In this document: in pieces, positions 25,044-33,145 of the stretch
Layout of the letters: every line of letters starts with the position of its first letter
Position numbering within the stretch: position 1 is the first letter of the stretch
NCBI GenBank assembly: GCA_049652745.1
Contig: JBASEY010000023.1
Span: forward strand, 62,001-126,000
Source: JBASEY01 sp049652745
GTDB taxonomy: Bacteria; CSSED10-310
Reading direction: 5' to 3'
Length of the DNA stretch: 64,000 nucleotides
Made by a program: the position numbers and the translations under genes
Notes under the pieces: generated by a model
Databases searched by the model: none
What the model saw: only the letters and a program-made list of their open reading frames with translations
Told to the model about the DNA's origin: nothing

Positions 25044-26822
25044 ATGAAAAGATCCTATCTCGATCATCATAAAGATATACCTTTGACATTGGATGGACAG
25101 TTAAAACGTTGCGCAAGCCTTTATGGTGACAGACAAGCAATATCAGACTCGAGATTTTCGCTGAATTGGAGAGAGGTCGATGCATTGGTTACGCATTTGG
25201 CCTATAAACTTCTGGAAAGAAGTGCCAAACGGGGTGATAGAATTCTAATCTCGATGGAAAGACGAATTGAAATCGTCCTTGCTTTTCTCGCAGTGGCGCG
25301 TCTAGGTGCAGTATCGGTTCCGCTGAATTTCAAGGTGTCAAGGGATGAACGTCAACAGGTAATCGATCTAGTGAAACCAGTGGGAGGTCTTTATCATTCA
25401 CATATATATGAAATGGTTTCTCCACTTGAGACAGCCGGCTGGTCTATATGCCTTGACGATGCTCCCTTTATAGAAATGATAAAGAATCCTTCGTCTGTGA
25501 TAAGTGATCAAAATGAAAATCAGTTATTTTCTATAGATCCGGATGCGCCTGCTTATTTAAATATGACTTCGGGAAGTACAGGCATACCAAAGGCTGCTGT
25601 AGCCACTAACCGGCAACTAACTGAAAACACACGGGCGTGTGTTGATAAATTTGAAATGAATGAAAACGATATTCATTTACCTCTTTTTGCAGTCATGGCC
25701 CATCCACATGAGATTTTTTGTCGGGCATTGATGACGGGCGCTTCAATCGTTCTGCTGGAAAATCTTTACCCAAGAACGATTGCTGAAACGATTGATAAAT
25801 GTCGAGTGACTTGCATAATGGCAGTAGCATCAGTATACAACCTGCTGATACCATTCCTTGCAGAAAAAAAATATAACGTTTCTTCCCTAAGATTACCGGA
25901 AAGTGGTGGAATGGTGACTTCTCCTTCCTTAATCGATCGGTTTCAAGAAGTTGCCGGTGTCCCGATAATCCCTGTTTGGGGAAGCACTGAAAGCATGGGG
26001 GTTGCCTTCAGCTCGGAACTAGATGGGTCATCACCAAAAGATTCCGTAGGTAAACCACTTCCCGGCTATACTGCCAAAATTGTAAACTCACAAGGTAAAG
26101 AATTGCCGCCTGGAAATACAGGTGAGATGTTTTTGAAGGGTCCCGGTATAATGACTGGGTATTGGAATAATGAAAAACTGACGTCTGAGGTGTTGAAAGA
26201 CTACTGGTATCATTCAGGCGATCTGTTCGAAAAAGATCACGAAGGTAATTTTTACTATAGAGGTCGCCTGGATGCCATGATGAAAGTCAGTGGATTGAAG
26301 ATTTTTCCTGCTGAAATTGAAGCGGCGATTTTCTCGCACCCTTCAGTTCGTGATGCCGTTGTGGTTCCTTATGACCAACAAGGAAGAGGTATTGTTCCAA
26401 TGGCGTTAATAGTGACTGAACCAGGAGAAGTTCTTGGTGAAAGCCAATTGCGACGATTTTTACTAACAAAATTATCAGTTAACAAGATACCTAAAATTAT
26501 CAGATTTTTACCTGATTTACCTAGAACCTCCAACGGAAAAATTGACCGACAAAACCTCTCCTTTTTTGCCGACAGCAAACAAAAACCTTCTATAGATTCT
26601 CTTGAAAGGCGTTTGGAGGCAATAGATCTAAAAATTCTTCATCTTTTAAATGAAAGAATGCGAATTGAAAATGCCATTCAGAGAGATCAAAGAAAAGCGG
26701 CTTTTCAGCCGGAGAGAATTCAGGAAATAATTGATAAACTGGTAGAATTCAATCCTGGGCCTTTGCATGATTCGGTGGTTGAAGAGCTTTTCAATAAAAT
26801 TTTATCTCTTGGTATTTTGTAA
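25044..26822 (+). CDS. Adenylate-forming ligase fused to a C-terminal chorismate-mutase-like (AroQ) domain
   Basis: A 592-residue fusion. Residues about 15-510 are a complete class I acyl/aryl-AMP ligase: the phosphate loop TSGSTGIPK (175-183), the WGSTESMG adenine site, the hinge YHSGDLFEKD and GRLDAMMKVSGLKI, and the catalytic Lys499 in RTSNGKIDR. Residues about 519-590 read as a type II chorismate mutase (LEAIDLKILHLLNERMRIE, then PERIQEII and a GPLHDSVVEELF helix). By-eye alignment with the E. coli enzyme keeps two Arg (Arg538, Arg558) but gives Glu521 for Arg11 and Gln549 for Lys39, and the chain ends before the Gln88 position, so catalysis is doubtful. DAHP synthase follows 15 bases later. 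Substrate unknown; an aromatic acid is an attractive guess. Confidence 0.87.
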   Translation: MKRSYLDHHKDIPLTLDGQLKRCASLYGDRQAISDSRFSLNWREVDALVTHLAYKLLERSAKRGDRILISMERRIEIVLAFLAVARLGAVSVPLNFKVSRDERQQVIDLVKPVGGLYHSHIYEMVSPLETAGWSICLDDAPFIEMIKNPSSVISDQNENQLFSIDPDAPAYLNMTSGSTGIPKAAVATNRQLTENTRACVDKFEMNENDIHLPLFAVMAHPHEIFCRALMTGASIVLLENLYPRTIAETIDKCRVTCIMAVASVYNLLIPFLAEKKYNVSSLRLPESGGMVTSPSLIDRFQEVAGVPIIPVWGSTESMGVAFSSELDGSSPKDSVGKPLPGYTAKIVNSQGKELPPGNTGEMFLKGPGIMTGYWNNEKLTSEVLKDYWYHSGDLFEKDHEGNFYYRGRLDAMMKVSGLKIFPAEIEAAIFSHPSVRDAVVVPYDQQGRGIVPMALIVTEPGEVLGESQLRRFLLTKLSVNKIPKIIRFLPDLPRTSNGKIDRQNLSFFADSKQKPSIDSLERRLEAIDLKILHLLNERMRIENAIQRDQRKAAFQPERIQEIIDKLVEFNPGPLHDSVVEELFNKILSLGIL

Positions 26823-26837
26823 CAAGGTTTTTATATC

Positions 26838-27623
26838 ATGAATTTTCAAACTCGAGATGTGATAGTGAAGTATGACGATCTTGTCGTTCATCGCAGTGAC
26901 AAGTTGTTAATTGGCGGACCGTGCTCGGTCGAAAGCAAAGATCAATTGTTTAGAGTCGCTGAAGTAGTTCGTGAAGAAGGATTTAGATTTCTTAGAGGTG
27001 GGGCGTTTAAACCTCGTACTAACCCGTATAGCTTCCAGGGTATGCAGGAAGAAGGGCTTATTCTTCTTAAGCAAGCGGCAGAGAAATTTGATTTGAAAAT
27101 AGTTACAGAAATCGTGGATGTTTCACATTTACCCCTTTATTTGGACACGGTGGATATTTTACAAATCGGTGCGAGAAATATGTCCAATTTTTATATGCTC
27201 AAGCAATTGGCCGGTGCGCCAAAACCAATTTTATTGAAACGTGGTTTTGCGGCCAGGATCGAGGAATTGCTTTTAGCTGCAGAATACCTGGTTAGTGGTG
27301 GAAACGAACAGGTTATTTTATGTGAGCGTGGTATTCGGACTTTTGAGACCGCAACTCGTGCCACCCTCGATCTGGCATCGGTGCCGATCGTAAAAAAGAT
27401 ATCGCCATTGCCGATAATAGTTGATCCTAGCCATGCTACGGGTCGAAGTGATATTGTCATAAATATGGCATTAGCCGGTTTAGTAGCAGGTGCCGACGGC
27501 ATCATTGTCGAAGTGCATCCCAATCCGGCTAAGGCTTTATGTGATGGATTGCAGTCTCTAACACTGGACGACTTTCGAAAACTCTGTCGAGAAATTAAAC
27601 GTTTGACACCTTTTCTGTCTTAA
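26838..27623 (+). CDS. aroF: 3-deoxy-7-phosphoheptulonate (DAHP) synthase, AroF/AroA type I-beta
   Basis: First enzyme of the shikimate pathway, condensing phosphoenolpyruvate with erythrose 4-phosphate. Family signatures are GGPCSVESKDQ, LRGGAFKPRTNPYSFQG, QIGARNMSNF, LLKRGF and the metal site VDPSHATGRSD with EVHPNP near the end. The 261-residue chain contains the barrel only. Many relatives carry a chorismate-mutase domain on the same chain (B. subtilis type); here that domain is instead found on the ligase encoded just upstream. The gene lies in the compact run, 15 bases after the ligase. No feedback-control domain is visible on this chain. Confidence 0.95.
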   Translation: MNFQTRDVIVKYDDLVVHRSDKLLIGGPCSVESKDQLFRVAEVVREEGFRFLRGGAFKPRTNPYSFQGMQEEGLILLKQAAEKFDLKIVTEIVDVSHLPLYLDTVDILQIGARNMSNFYMLKQLAGAPKPILLKRGFAARIEELLLAAEYLVSGGNEQVILCERGIRTFETATRATLDLASVPIVKKISPLPIIVDPSHATGRSDIVINMALAGLVAGADGIIVEVHPNPAKALCDGLQSLTLDDFRKLCREIKRLTPFLS

Positions 27624-27647
27624 AACAGTATCAGCAGGGATAATTTA

Positions 27648-28865
27648 ATGAAGCATAAAGTGGTAATAAAAAAAATAGATCCTCCAGGCGGATCACCACT
27701 CAAATGGGATGCTCGAGCGCTGGATAAATTGAAAGAAACGCTTGGTGAGCTGATCGAACAAAGCGGATTCAATTTGAACAAAATTAAAAATGCCTCCGTC
27801 CTTTTACATCCCAATTTGGTTAGACCCCATCTGTCAAGACCGGCAAGTTTCACTGATCCGCGTTTGATTTTAGCTGCTGCAGCGCTATTCAAGGAATCCG
27901 GCGCTGGGTCTGTTGGGGTGGGGGAAAATCCAGGTTTGAAATATCCTGCACGCCAAGCTTTTAAAGAATCCGGCTTGACTGACAGCCTGGCAAAAATGGA
28001 TGTAAATGCTCATTATTTTGATGAGGGAAAATGGAAGCAGGTATCTAATCCTCAAGGACGCCTTTTTCGAACAATAACCGTTTCTCAAGATGTTCTGGAC
28101 ACCGATTTTTTTGTTAACATCCCCAAAATGAAAACACATATGCTGACTGAGGTTTCGTTATGTTTAAAAAATCTCCTGGGTATCATACATGATAACGATC
28201 GGATGTTGCTTCATAGAAATGATATAGCGGATAAGGTTGTCGATTTGAATTTTGTGAGATCACCAGATTTAAATATTGTCGATGGATTATGGGCAATGGA
28301 AGGCCAAGCCCCGTTTCATGGAATGAGTATAGAAGAGTTCAATGTATTGGTAATTGGAAAAAAAGCACCAGTTGTCGATGCTGTTTGTTGCCGGGTGATG
28401 GGCTATATCCCAGATGAAGTGCCTCATGTCAAATTAGCCTTGAAGCGGCTTGTAAAGGATTGGAATGGGGAAGACCAAGTTGAGCTTTGCGGAGATAGTA
28501 TTGGATCGATAAAGCGTGAATTTAAGCGTCCGATTTTATCTTCACTGGGTTCTTTCGACCCGATTGAATGTATTGAATGCGGTGTCTGTAACGGATGTCT
28601 TTCCGCTGTCAGACACAGCCTGGATTGGTTGCAAGCTGAGATAGACATGAGTGGGTTACCGAAATGCACGATTGTTTCAGGGCGGCCGATGCCGAATAGG
28701 CAAACCTTGGAAAGCTGGAACGGAAAACTTTTATTGTTTGGGAATTGCGCTGCCGAGTTTCAATTTTACGACCTGGAAAAAAGGGTGAATGCGATATGGA
28801 TTCCCGGTTGCCCTCCCCATGTCCTCGACCTGGCCATGTTTTTGAAAACACTCAACAAAAAGTAA
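27648..28865 (+). CDS. DUF362 family protein with a CxxCxxCxxC iron-sulfur-like site
   Basis: A 405-residue protein of the DUF362 family: SVLLHPNLVRPH near the start, FVNIPKMKTHMLTEVSLCLKN and the following LLGIIHDNDR in the centre are typical. A late Cys cluster (Cys308, Cys311, Cys314, Cys317: CIECGVCNGC) looks like a 4Fe-4S site with an unusual even spacing. The biochemical role of the family is not settled. It is co-located with DAHP synthase and the ligase/mutase fusion (24-base gap) and its stop overlaps the queE start (TAATG). A redox role in an aromatic or cofactor pathway is a guess. Confidence 0.82.
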   Translation: MKHKVVIKKIDPPGGSPLKWDARALDKLKETLGELIEQSGFNLNKIKNASVLLHPNLVRPHLSRPASFTDPRLILAAAALFKESGAGSVGVGENPGLKYPARQAFKESGLTDSLAKMDVNAHYFDEGKWKQVSNPQGRLFRTITVSQDVLDTDFFVNIPKMKTHMLTEVSLCLKNLLGIIHDNDRMLLHRNDIADKVVDLNFVRSPDLNIVDGLWAMEGQAPFHGMSIEEFNVLVIGKKAPVVDAVCCRVMGYIPDEVPHVKLALKRLVKDWNGEDQVELCGDSIGSIKREFKRPILSSLGSFDPIECIECGVCNGCLSAVRHSLDWLQAEIDMSGLPKCTIVSGRPMPNRQTLESWNGKLLLFGNCAAEFQFYDLEKRVNAIWIPGCPPHVLDLAMFLKTLNKK

Positions 28866-29497
28866 TGACGTCATTTCAGGTAGTTGAGATTTTTGAATCA
28901 ATACAAGGCGAATCGTCTTTTTCCGGGCTTCCTTGCGCTTTTATAAGGTTTGCCGGTTGTAATCTTGACTGTGGTTGGTGTGATACACCTCAAGCCAAAA
29001 AATCTGCCGGTTTGCAGATTGATATATCCGCCATTCTTTGCAAAATCAAGCAAACTGGATTGAAGTACGTCTGCCTGACTGGAGGCGAGCCGCTTCTTCA
29101 ACGTGATATAGGTCGGTTGATGCAACGATTGTTGGATGAGGAGATTGTCGTATCGATTGAAACTAATGGATCACTGGATTGGACCTGGATACCGGATGAT
29201 ATTCATTGTTGTATCGATATTAAATGCCCTTCCAGCGGCATGCACAACTCTTTTCGGATGGATTGTTTAAAGCGATTGCGAGCGAAGGATGAAATCAAGT
29301 TCGTCATTGCAGATCATGATGACTATGAATATGCAAAAAACATATTTTTAAACAATCTGGTTAATTTCGATATTCCCGTATTTGCGTCGCCGGTTCATAA
29401 GGAACTGGACCCATCACTGCTTGCCAGATGGATTTTATCTGATAAAATTCCTTTTCGCATTCACCTTCAGATTCACAAGATTCTGGGTATAAAATAA
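28865..29497 (+). CDS. queE: 7-carboxy-7-deazaguanine synthase (radical SAM)
   Basis: QueE converts 6-carboxy-tetrahydropterin to 7-carboxy-7-deazaguanine for queuosine/deazapurine synthesis. The protein starts VVEIFESIQGESSFSG after a few residues, then has the radical-SAM cysteines in FAGCNLDCGWCDT (CX3CX2C) and a TGGEPLLQ motif. I place the start at the ATG at 28865 (TAATG overlap with the DUF362 stop), giving 210 residues as in other QueE proteins. The longer open frame from 28745 only adds non-conserved sequence that overlaps DUF362. QueF is encoded at 50204-50596; queC, queD and tgt are not in the window. Confidence 0.9.
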   Translation: MTSFQVVEIFESIQGESSFSGLPCAFIRFAGCNLDCGWCDTPQAKKSAGLQIDISAILCKIKQTGLKYVCLTGGEPLLQRDIGRLMQRLLDEEIVVSIETNGSLDWTWIPDDIHCCIDIKCPSSGMHNSFRMDCLKRLRAKDEIKFVIADHDDYEYAKNIFLNNLVNFDIPVFASPVHKELDPSLLARWILSDKIPFRIHLQIHKILGIK

Positions 29498-29519
29498 TAA
29501 AAGGAACCGAAGGTTAGTT

Positions 29520-31316
29520 ATGGTAGAAAAAAGATTGTTGGAAAGGTCTCATTATAATGCGGATGTCGCATCTTTGTCGGTAGGTTCGAATGTTACCGTA
29601 GCCGGTTGGGTGAGAAAAAGAAGAAATTTAGGCAGTCTTATTTTTGTGGATTTATATGACCGCACCGGAATATTGCAGGTTGTATTCGATCCGGAAAGAA
29701 ATCCGGAACTTATGCAGGCTGCATCTGAGCTAACGCGGGAGACATCGTTGACTGTTCAAGGCAAAGTTGGCTCGAGGCCGCCGGAAGCATTAAACCCGGA
29801 CATGATTACCGGAAAAATTGAGTTGATAGCTGAGAGTTTTACCATTCATTCAACATCCAAGCTGCCGCCGATTCAGATGACCGGCGGACCTGAAAGCAAT
29901 GAGGAGTTGCGCTTAAAATATAGATACCTTGACTTGCGCCGCCCGGAAATGTTTAAAATCTTGAACACACGTCATCAACTATATCAAGTCGTCAGAAGTT
30001 TTTATGTGAAAAACGGGTTTATAGAAGTTACGACTCCTCACCTATTGCGGTCGACACCGGAAGGCGCCAGAGATTTTCTTGTTCCCAGTCGGCTGCATCC
30101 CGGTTCATGTTATGCTCTACCTCAATCCCCACAAATGTTGAAACAAATTCTTATGATTGCGGGTTTTGATCGCTATTTTCAGATCGCCAAATGTTTTCGT
30201 GATGAAGATTCAAGGGCGGATCGCCAACCTGAATTTTCACAAATCGATGTTGAGATGAGTTTTACATCGACCGAAACGCTGTTTGAATTGCATGAATGCT
30301 TGATGGCCGAGATTTTTAAAAAATTTCACAATATCGATGTTCCCTCTCCATTTAACCGAATCACCTGGGATACTGCGATAGATTTGTATGGATCCGATAA
30401 GCCGGACCTTCGTTTCAATCTTGAAATTGTCGACATCACCTCGATTGTAAAAGGTTCAGGAATTGAATTTATAGATACTGCCATCGATAAGGGAGGGGTG
30501 GTTCGTCTTGTGCGTTATCCTGGAGGTTCAAAACTGAGCCAAAAACAGATACAAGAACTTGAAAATCTGGCAAAGCAACGTGGGTTAAAAGGAATGATGG
30601 CGGTAAAGATCTCCAGTAATGGAACAATTCGTGGAGGTATCTTTGGGAAAAGCTTGTCGGAAGAGAAGCAACGAGCAGTCCTCACCCATGCAAAAGCGGG
30701 TGAAGATGATATTCTTTGTGTCATTGCCGGTGACCGGTTGCGAGTAGCTGCTGCTCTTGGAGATATACGCCTGGAGATTGCGGAGAGAGAAAATCTCAGA
30801 TCCGATGCATTCGAGTTCGTTTGGGTGACCGATTTTCCTTTGTTGGTATATGATGACGAAGAGCAACGTTTCTTTTCTGAACATCATCCTTTTACAGCTC
30901 CTAAACTTGAGGACCTGGAGCTGCTTGATATCAGACCTGAAAAATGTAGAGCTCAGGCCTATGATCTAGTATTGAACGGAATTGAGTTAGGGGGCGGATC
31001 AGTAAGAATTCACCAATCTGAATTGCAGAAGAAGATGTTTTCATTGCTCGGTATTACAGAAAAATCCGCCCAGGAACAGTTCGGTTTTTTGCTCGAGGCA
31101 TTGAATTATGGCACACCTCCTCATTGCGGGATTGCTTTCGGCTTGGATCGACTTGTCATGATTCTTGTTGGGACGAATAATCTCCGAGATGTTATTGCGT
31201 TTCCAAAATCTCTACAAGCAGTCTGTCTCATGTCTCAAGCTCCTTCCGCTGTCACGCCGGAGCAATTGGAGATTGTTGGCCTTCAGTTAAAAAGCGATCT
31301 AAAAGATCGTAAATGA
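29520..31316 (+). CDS. aspS: Aspartyl-tRNA synthetase
   Basis: Class II synthetase of bacterial type, 598 residues. The anticodon-binding OB fold opens with VAGWVRKRRNLGSLIFVDL, followed by class II motif 2 (FRDEDSRADRQPEFSQ), a bacterial GAD insertion (about 280-430), and motif 3 (GIAFGLDRLVMIL). The QSPQ segment (LPQSPQMLKQ) is present. It ends the 16-gene compact run, 22 bases after queE. Whether it discriminates tRNA-Asp from tRNA-Asn cannot be read from the sequence with confidence. Confidence 0.97.
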   Translation: MVEKRLLERSHYNADVASLSVGSNVTVAGWVRKRRNLGSLIFVDLYDRTGILQVVFDPERNPELMQAASELTRETSLTVQGKVGSRPPEALNPDMITGKIELIAESFTIHSTSKLPPIQMTGGPESNEELRLKYRYLDLRRPEMFKILNTRHQLYQVVRSFYVKNGFIEVTTPHLLRSTPEGARDFLVPSRLHPGSCYALPQSPQMLKQILMIAGFDRYFQIAKCFRDEDSRADRQPEFSQIDVEMSFTSTETLFELHECLMAEIFKKFHNIDVPSPFNRITWDTAIDLYGSDKPDLRFNLEIVDITSIVKGSGIEFIDTAIDKGGVVRLVRYPGGSKLSQKQIQELENLAKQRGLKGMMAVKISSNGTIRGGIFGKSLSEEKQRAVLTHAKAGEDDILCVIAGDRLRVAAALGDIRLEIAERENLRSDAFEFVWVTDFPLLVYDDEEQRFFSEHHPFTAPKLEDLELLDIRPEKCRAQAYDLVLNGIELGGGSVRIHQSELQKKMFSLLGITEKSAQEQFGFLLEALNYGTPPHCGIAFGLDRLVMILVGTNNLRDVIAFPKSLQAVCLMSQAPSAVTPEQLEIVGLQLKSDLKDRK

Positions 31317-31357
31317 ATCACTCTTCGGCTGATTTTTCGAAAAGATACGAAAAGGTC

Positions 31358-31386
31358 TTGACTTGTAAAATGCTTATATATAAATT
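31358..31386 (+). promoter_or_regulatory. Candidate promoter in the aspS-rho gap
   Basis: TTGACT (31358-31363) is followed by overlapping -10 options: TATAAA at 31379-31384 (15-bp spacer) or TAAATT at 31381-31386 (17-bp spacer). It lies about 150 bases before rho. The 219-base gap also holds a small perfect hairpin, GCAGAA-ACC-TTCTGC (31401-31415), with no U-run, which may be part of the rho leader. Confidence 0.45.
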
Positions 31387-31535
31387 AATAACGCTCGCTA
31401 GCAGAAACCTTCTGCCCATTGTGTGGTTCCAAGTAATTTGATTTATCCCAATCTCGTTTCAATCTTGCCTGAGTGCGTTGCCGATCGGCTTTAATGAACG
31501 CAGATGCTGAATAGGAAATTCAAGGAGATTTAAAA

Positions 31536-32789
31536 ATGATTATGAATATTGTTGAGCTAAAGGAGAAAACCGTTGCCGAGCTTCATCAGTTGGCTAGTTC
31601 TCTTGGTTTGGACCTGGGATCGTCACTACTGAAACAAGAGCTTATATTCCGTATTTTACAGGCTCAGTCAGAAAAAGACGGATTGATATTCGCTGAAGGA
31701 GTGATTGAATGCCTTCCGGATGGGTTCGGTTTTTTACGCTCTCCGGACTACAACTATCTTCCCGGTCCTGACGATGTGTATGTTTCTCCTTCACAGATAA
31801 GGCGTTTTGATCTACGCACCGGCGATACTGTGTCCGGACAGATTAGACCTCCGAAAGATAACGAAAGATACTTTGCTCTTCTAAAAGTTGAGGCGATCAA
31901 CTTTGAAAGCCCCGAAGCATCGAAAAATAAGAGTTTTTTCGATAATTTGACTCCTCTTTATCCTGAAGAGGCATTCATTCTGGAGAGAGACAGCAAAGAA
32001 ATGTCGACTCGAGTTATGGCTCTGATGACGCCTATCGGCAAAGGGCAGCGCGGCTTGATCGTTTCTCCACCCCGAACAGGTAAGACCATGCTTTTACAGT
32101 CCATTGCCCATTCGATTACCGCCAACCATCCTGATGTGTATTTAATCGTGCTTCTTATTGACGAGCGTCCTGAGGAAGTCACTGATATGGAGCGCAACGT
32201 CAAAGGGGAAATAATAAGTTCGACCTTTGACGAACCAGCTTCACGACACGTTCAAGTGGCAGATATGGTAATTGAAAAGGCAAAACGCTTGGTTGAGCAC
32301 AAGCGGGATGTCGTCATACTTTTGGATTCTATCACTCGGTTGGCGCGAGCTTATAATGCAGTTGTGCCGCCTTCCGGCAAAATACTATCCGGTGGTGTTG
32401 ATTCCAATGCGCTTCATCGCCCTAAAAGATTTTTCGGCGCCGCTCGTAATACAGAAGAAGGGGGTAGTTTGACCATCATCGCAACGGCTCTGATCGATAC
32501 CGGCAGCAGAATGGATGATGTTATTTTTGAAGAATTCAAGGGTACTGGAAACATGGAACTTCATCTCGATCGAAGGCTGGTCGATCGTCGAGTGTTTCCG
32601 GCTATCGACATCAAACGTTCCGGGACCAGAAAAGAGGAATTGCTGCTTCCACCGGAAACTCTTCAGAGAATCTGGATTTTACGTAAATTGTTGAATCCGA
32701 TGGGTGGTGTCGAAAGTATGGAATTTCTTTTAGAAAAGATGAGTAAAACGGAGACAAATTCCGACTTTCTGGCTATTATGAACACGTAA
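31536..32789 (+). CDS. rho: Transcription termination factor Rho
   Basis: Hexameric RNA helicase that ends transcription. The 417-residue chain has the N-terminal Rho helix domain (LKEKTVAELHQLASSLGL), a cold-shock-like RNA-binding domain (DGFGFLRSPDYNYLPGPDDV) and the RecA-like core with Walker A (PPRTGKTMLLQ), Walker B (VILLDSITRLARAYN) and the Q/R loop region (SGGVDSNALHRPKRFFGAAR). A GGAG ribosome site sits 8-9 bases before the ATG at 31536; a second ATG at 31542 is possible. It is followed by rpmE as in many bacteria. Confidence 0.97.
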   Translation: MIMNIVELKEKTVAELHQLASSLGLDLGSSLLKQELIFRILQAQSEKDGLIFAEGVIECLPDGFGFLRSPDYNYLPGPDDVYVSPSQIRRFDLRTGDTVSGQIRPPKDNERYFALLKVEAINFESPEASKNKSFFDNLTPLYPEEAFILERDSKEMSTRVMALMTPIGKGQRGLIVSPPRTGKTMLLQSIAHSITANHPDVYLIVLLIDERPEEVTDMERNVKGEIISSTFDEPASRHVQVADMVIEKAKRLVEHKRDVVILLDSITRLARAYNAVVPPSGKILSGGVDSNALHRPKRFFGAARNTEEGGSLTIIATALIDTGSRMDDVIFEEFKGTGNMELHLDRRLVDRRVFPAIDIKRSGTRKEELLLPPETLQRIWILRKLLNPMGGVESMEFLLEKMSKTETNSDFLAIMNT

Positions 32790-32848
32790 AGCCTGTTAGA
32801 AAGTCTCTTGCTATTTCAAAGCAACATGTTTTATAGTGCGCCGATAAG

Positions 32849-32866
32849 AGCATTTTTAATGCTTTT
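32849..32866 (+). terminator. Weak terminator-like hairpin between rho and rpmE
   Basis: AGCATT-TTT-AATGCT (32849-32863) followed by three T. The stem is only six pairs and AT-rich, so it is at best a weak or attenuating signal in the 123-base gap. Confidence 0.25.
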
Positions 32867-32912
32867 AACAAACGATTTATCACTTAAGAGGTGAAATCAT
32901 TGGGAGGTAAAA

Positions 32913-33128
32913 GTGAAAAAGGACATTCATCCCAAATATGAAGAAACGACTATAACCTGTTCATGTGGAAATGTCATAAAAACGCGGTCGACTAAAAAAG
33001 ATCAAAAAATTGAAATTTGCTCACTTTGTCATCCGTTTTTCACTGGCAAGCAGAGAATTGTCGACACTGCAGGCCGTGTTGAGAAATTCAGAAGAAAATA
33101 TAATCTGGATAAACAGTCCGACAATTAA
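32913..33128 (+). CDS. rpmE: 50S ribosomal protein L31 (zinc-binding form)
   Basis: A 71-residue bL31. Four cysteines of the C+ form are visible: CSC near residues 16-18 and CSLC near 35-38, which bind zinc. The HPFFTGKQRIVDTAGRVEKF segment is diagnostic. The GTG start has GGGAGG about 6 bases upstream. It is followed 17 bases later by the DUF1385 gene, as in Firmicutes and related genomes. Confidence 0.95.
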   Translation: MKKDIHPKYEETTITCSCGNVIKTRSTKKDQKIEICSLCHPFFTGKQRIVDTAGRVEKFRRKYNLDKQSDN

Positions 33129-33145
33129 AACGTAAATATACGGTT

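Noticed and set aside
28745..28864. Longer QueE reading frame
   Set aside because: The extra 40 codons lie inside DUF362 and are not QueE-like; the ATG at 28865 gives a normal-length protein with a coupled TAATG start.
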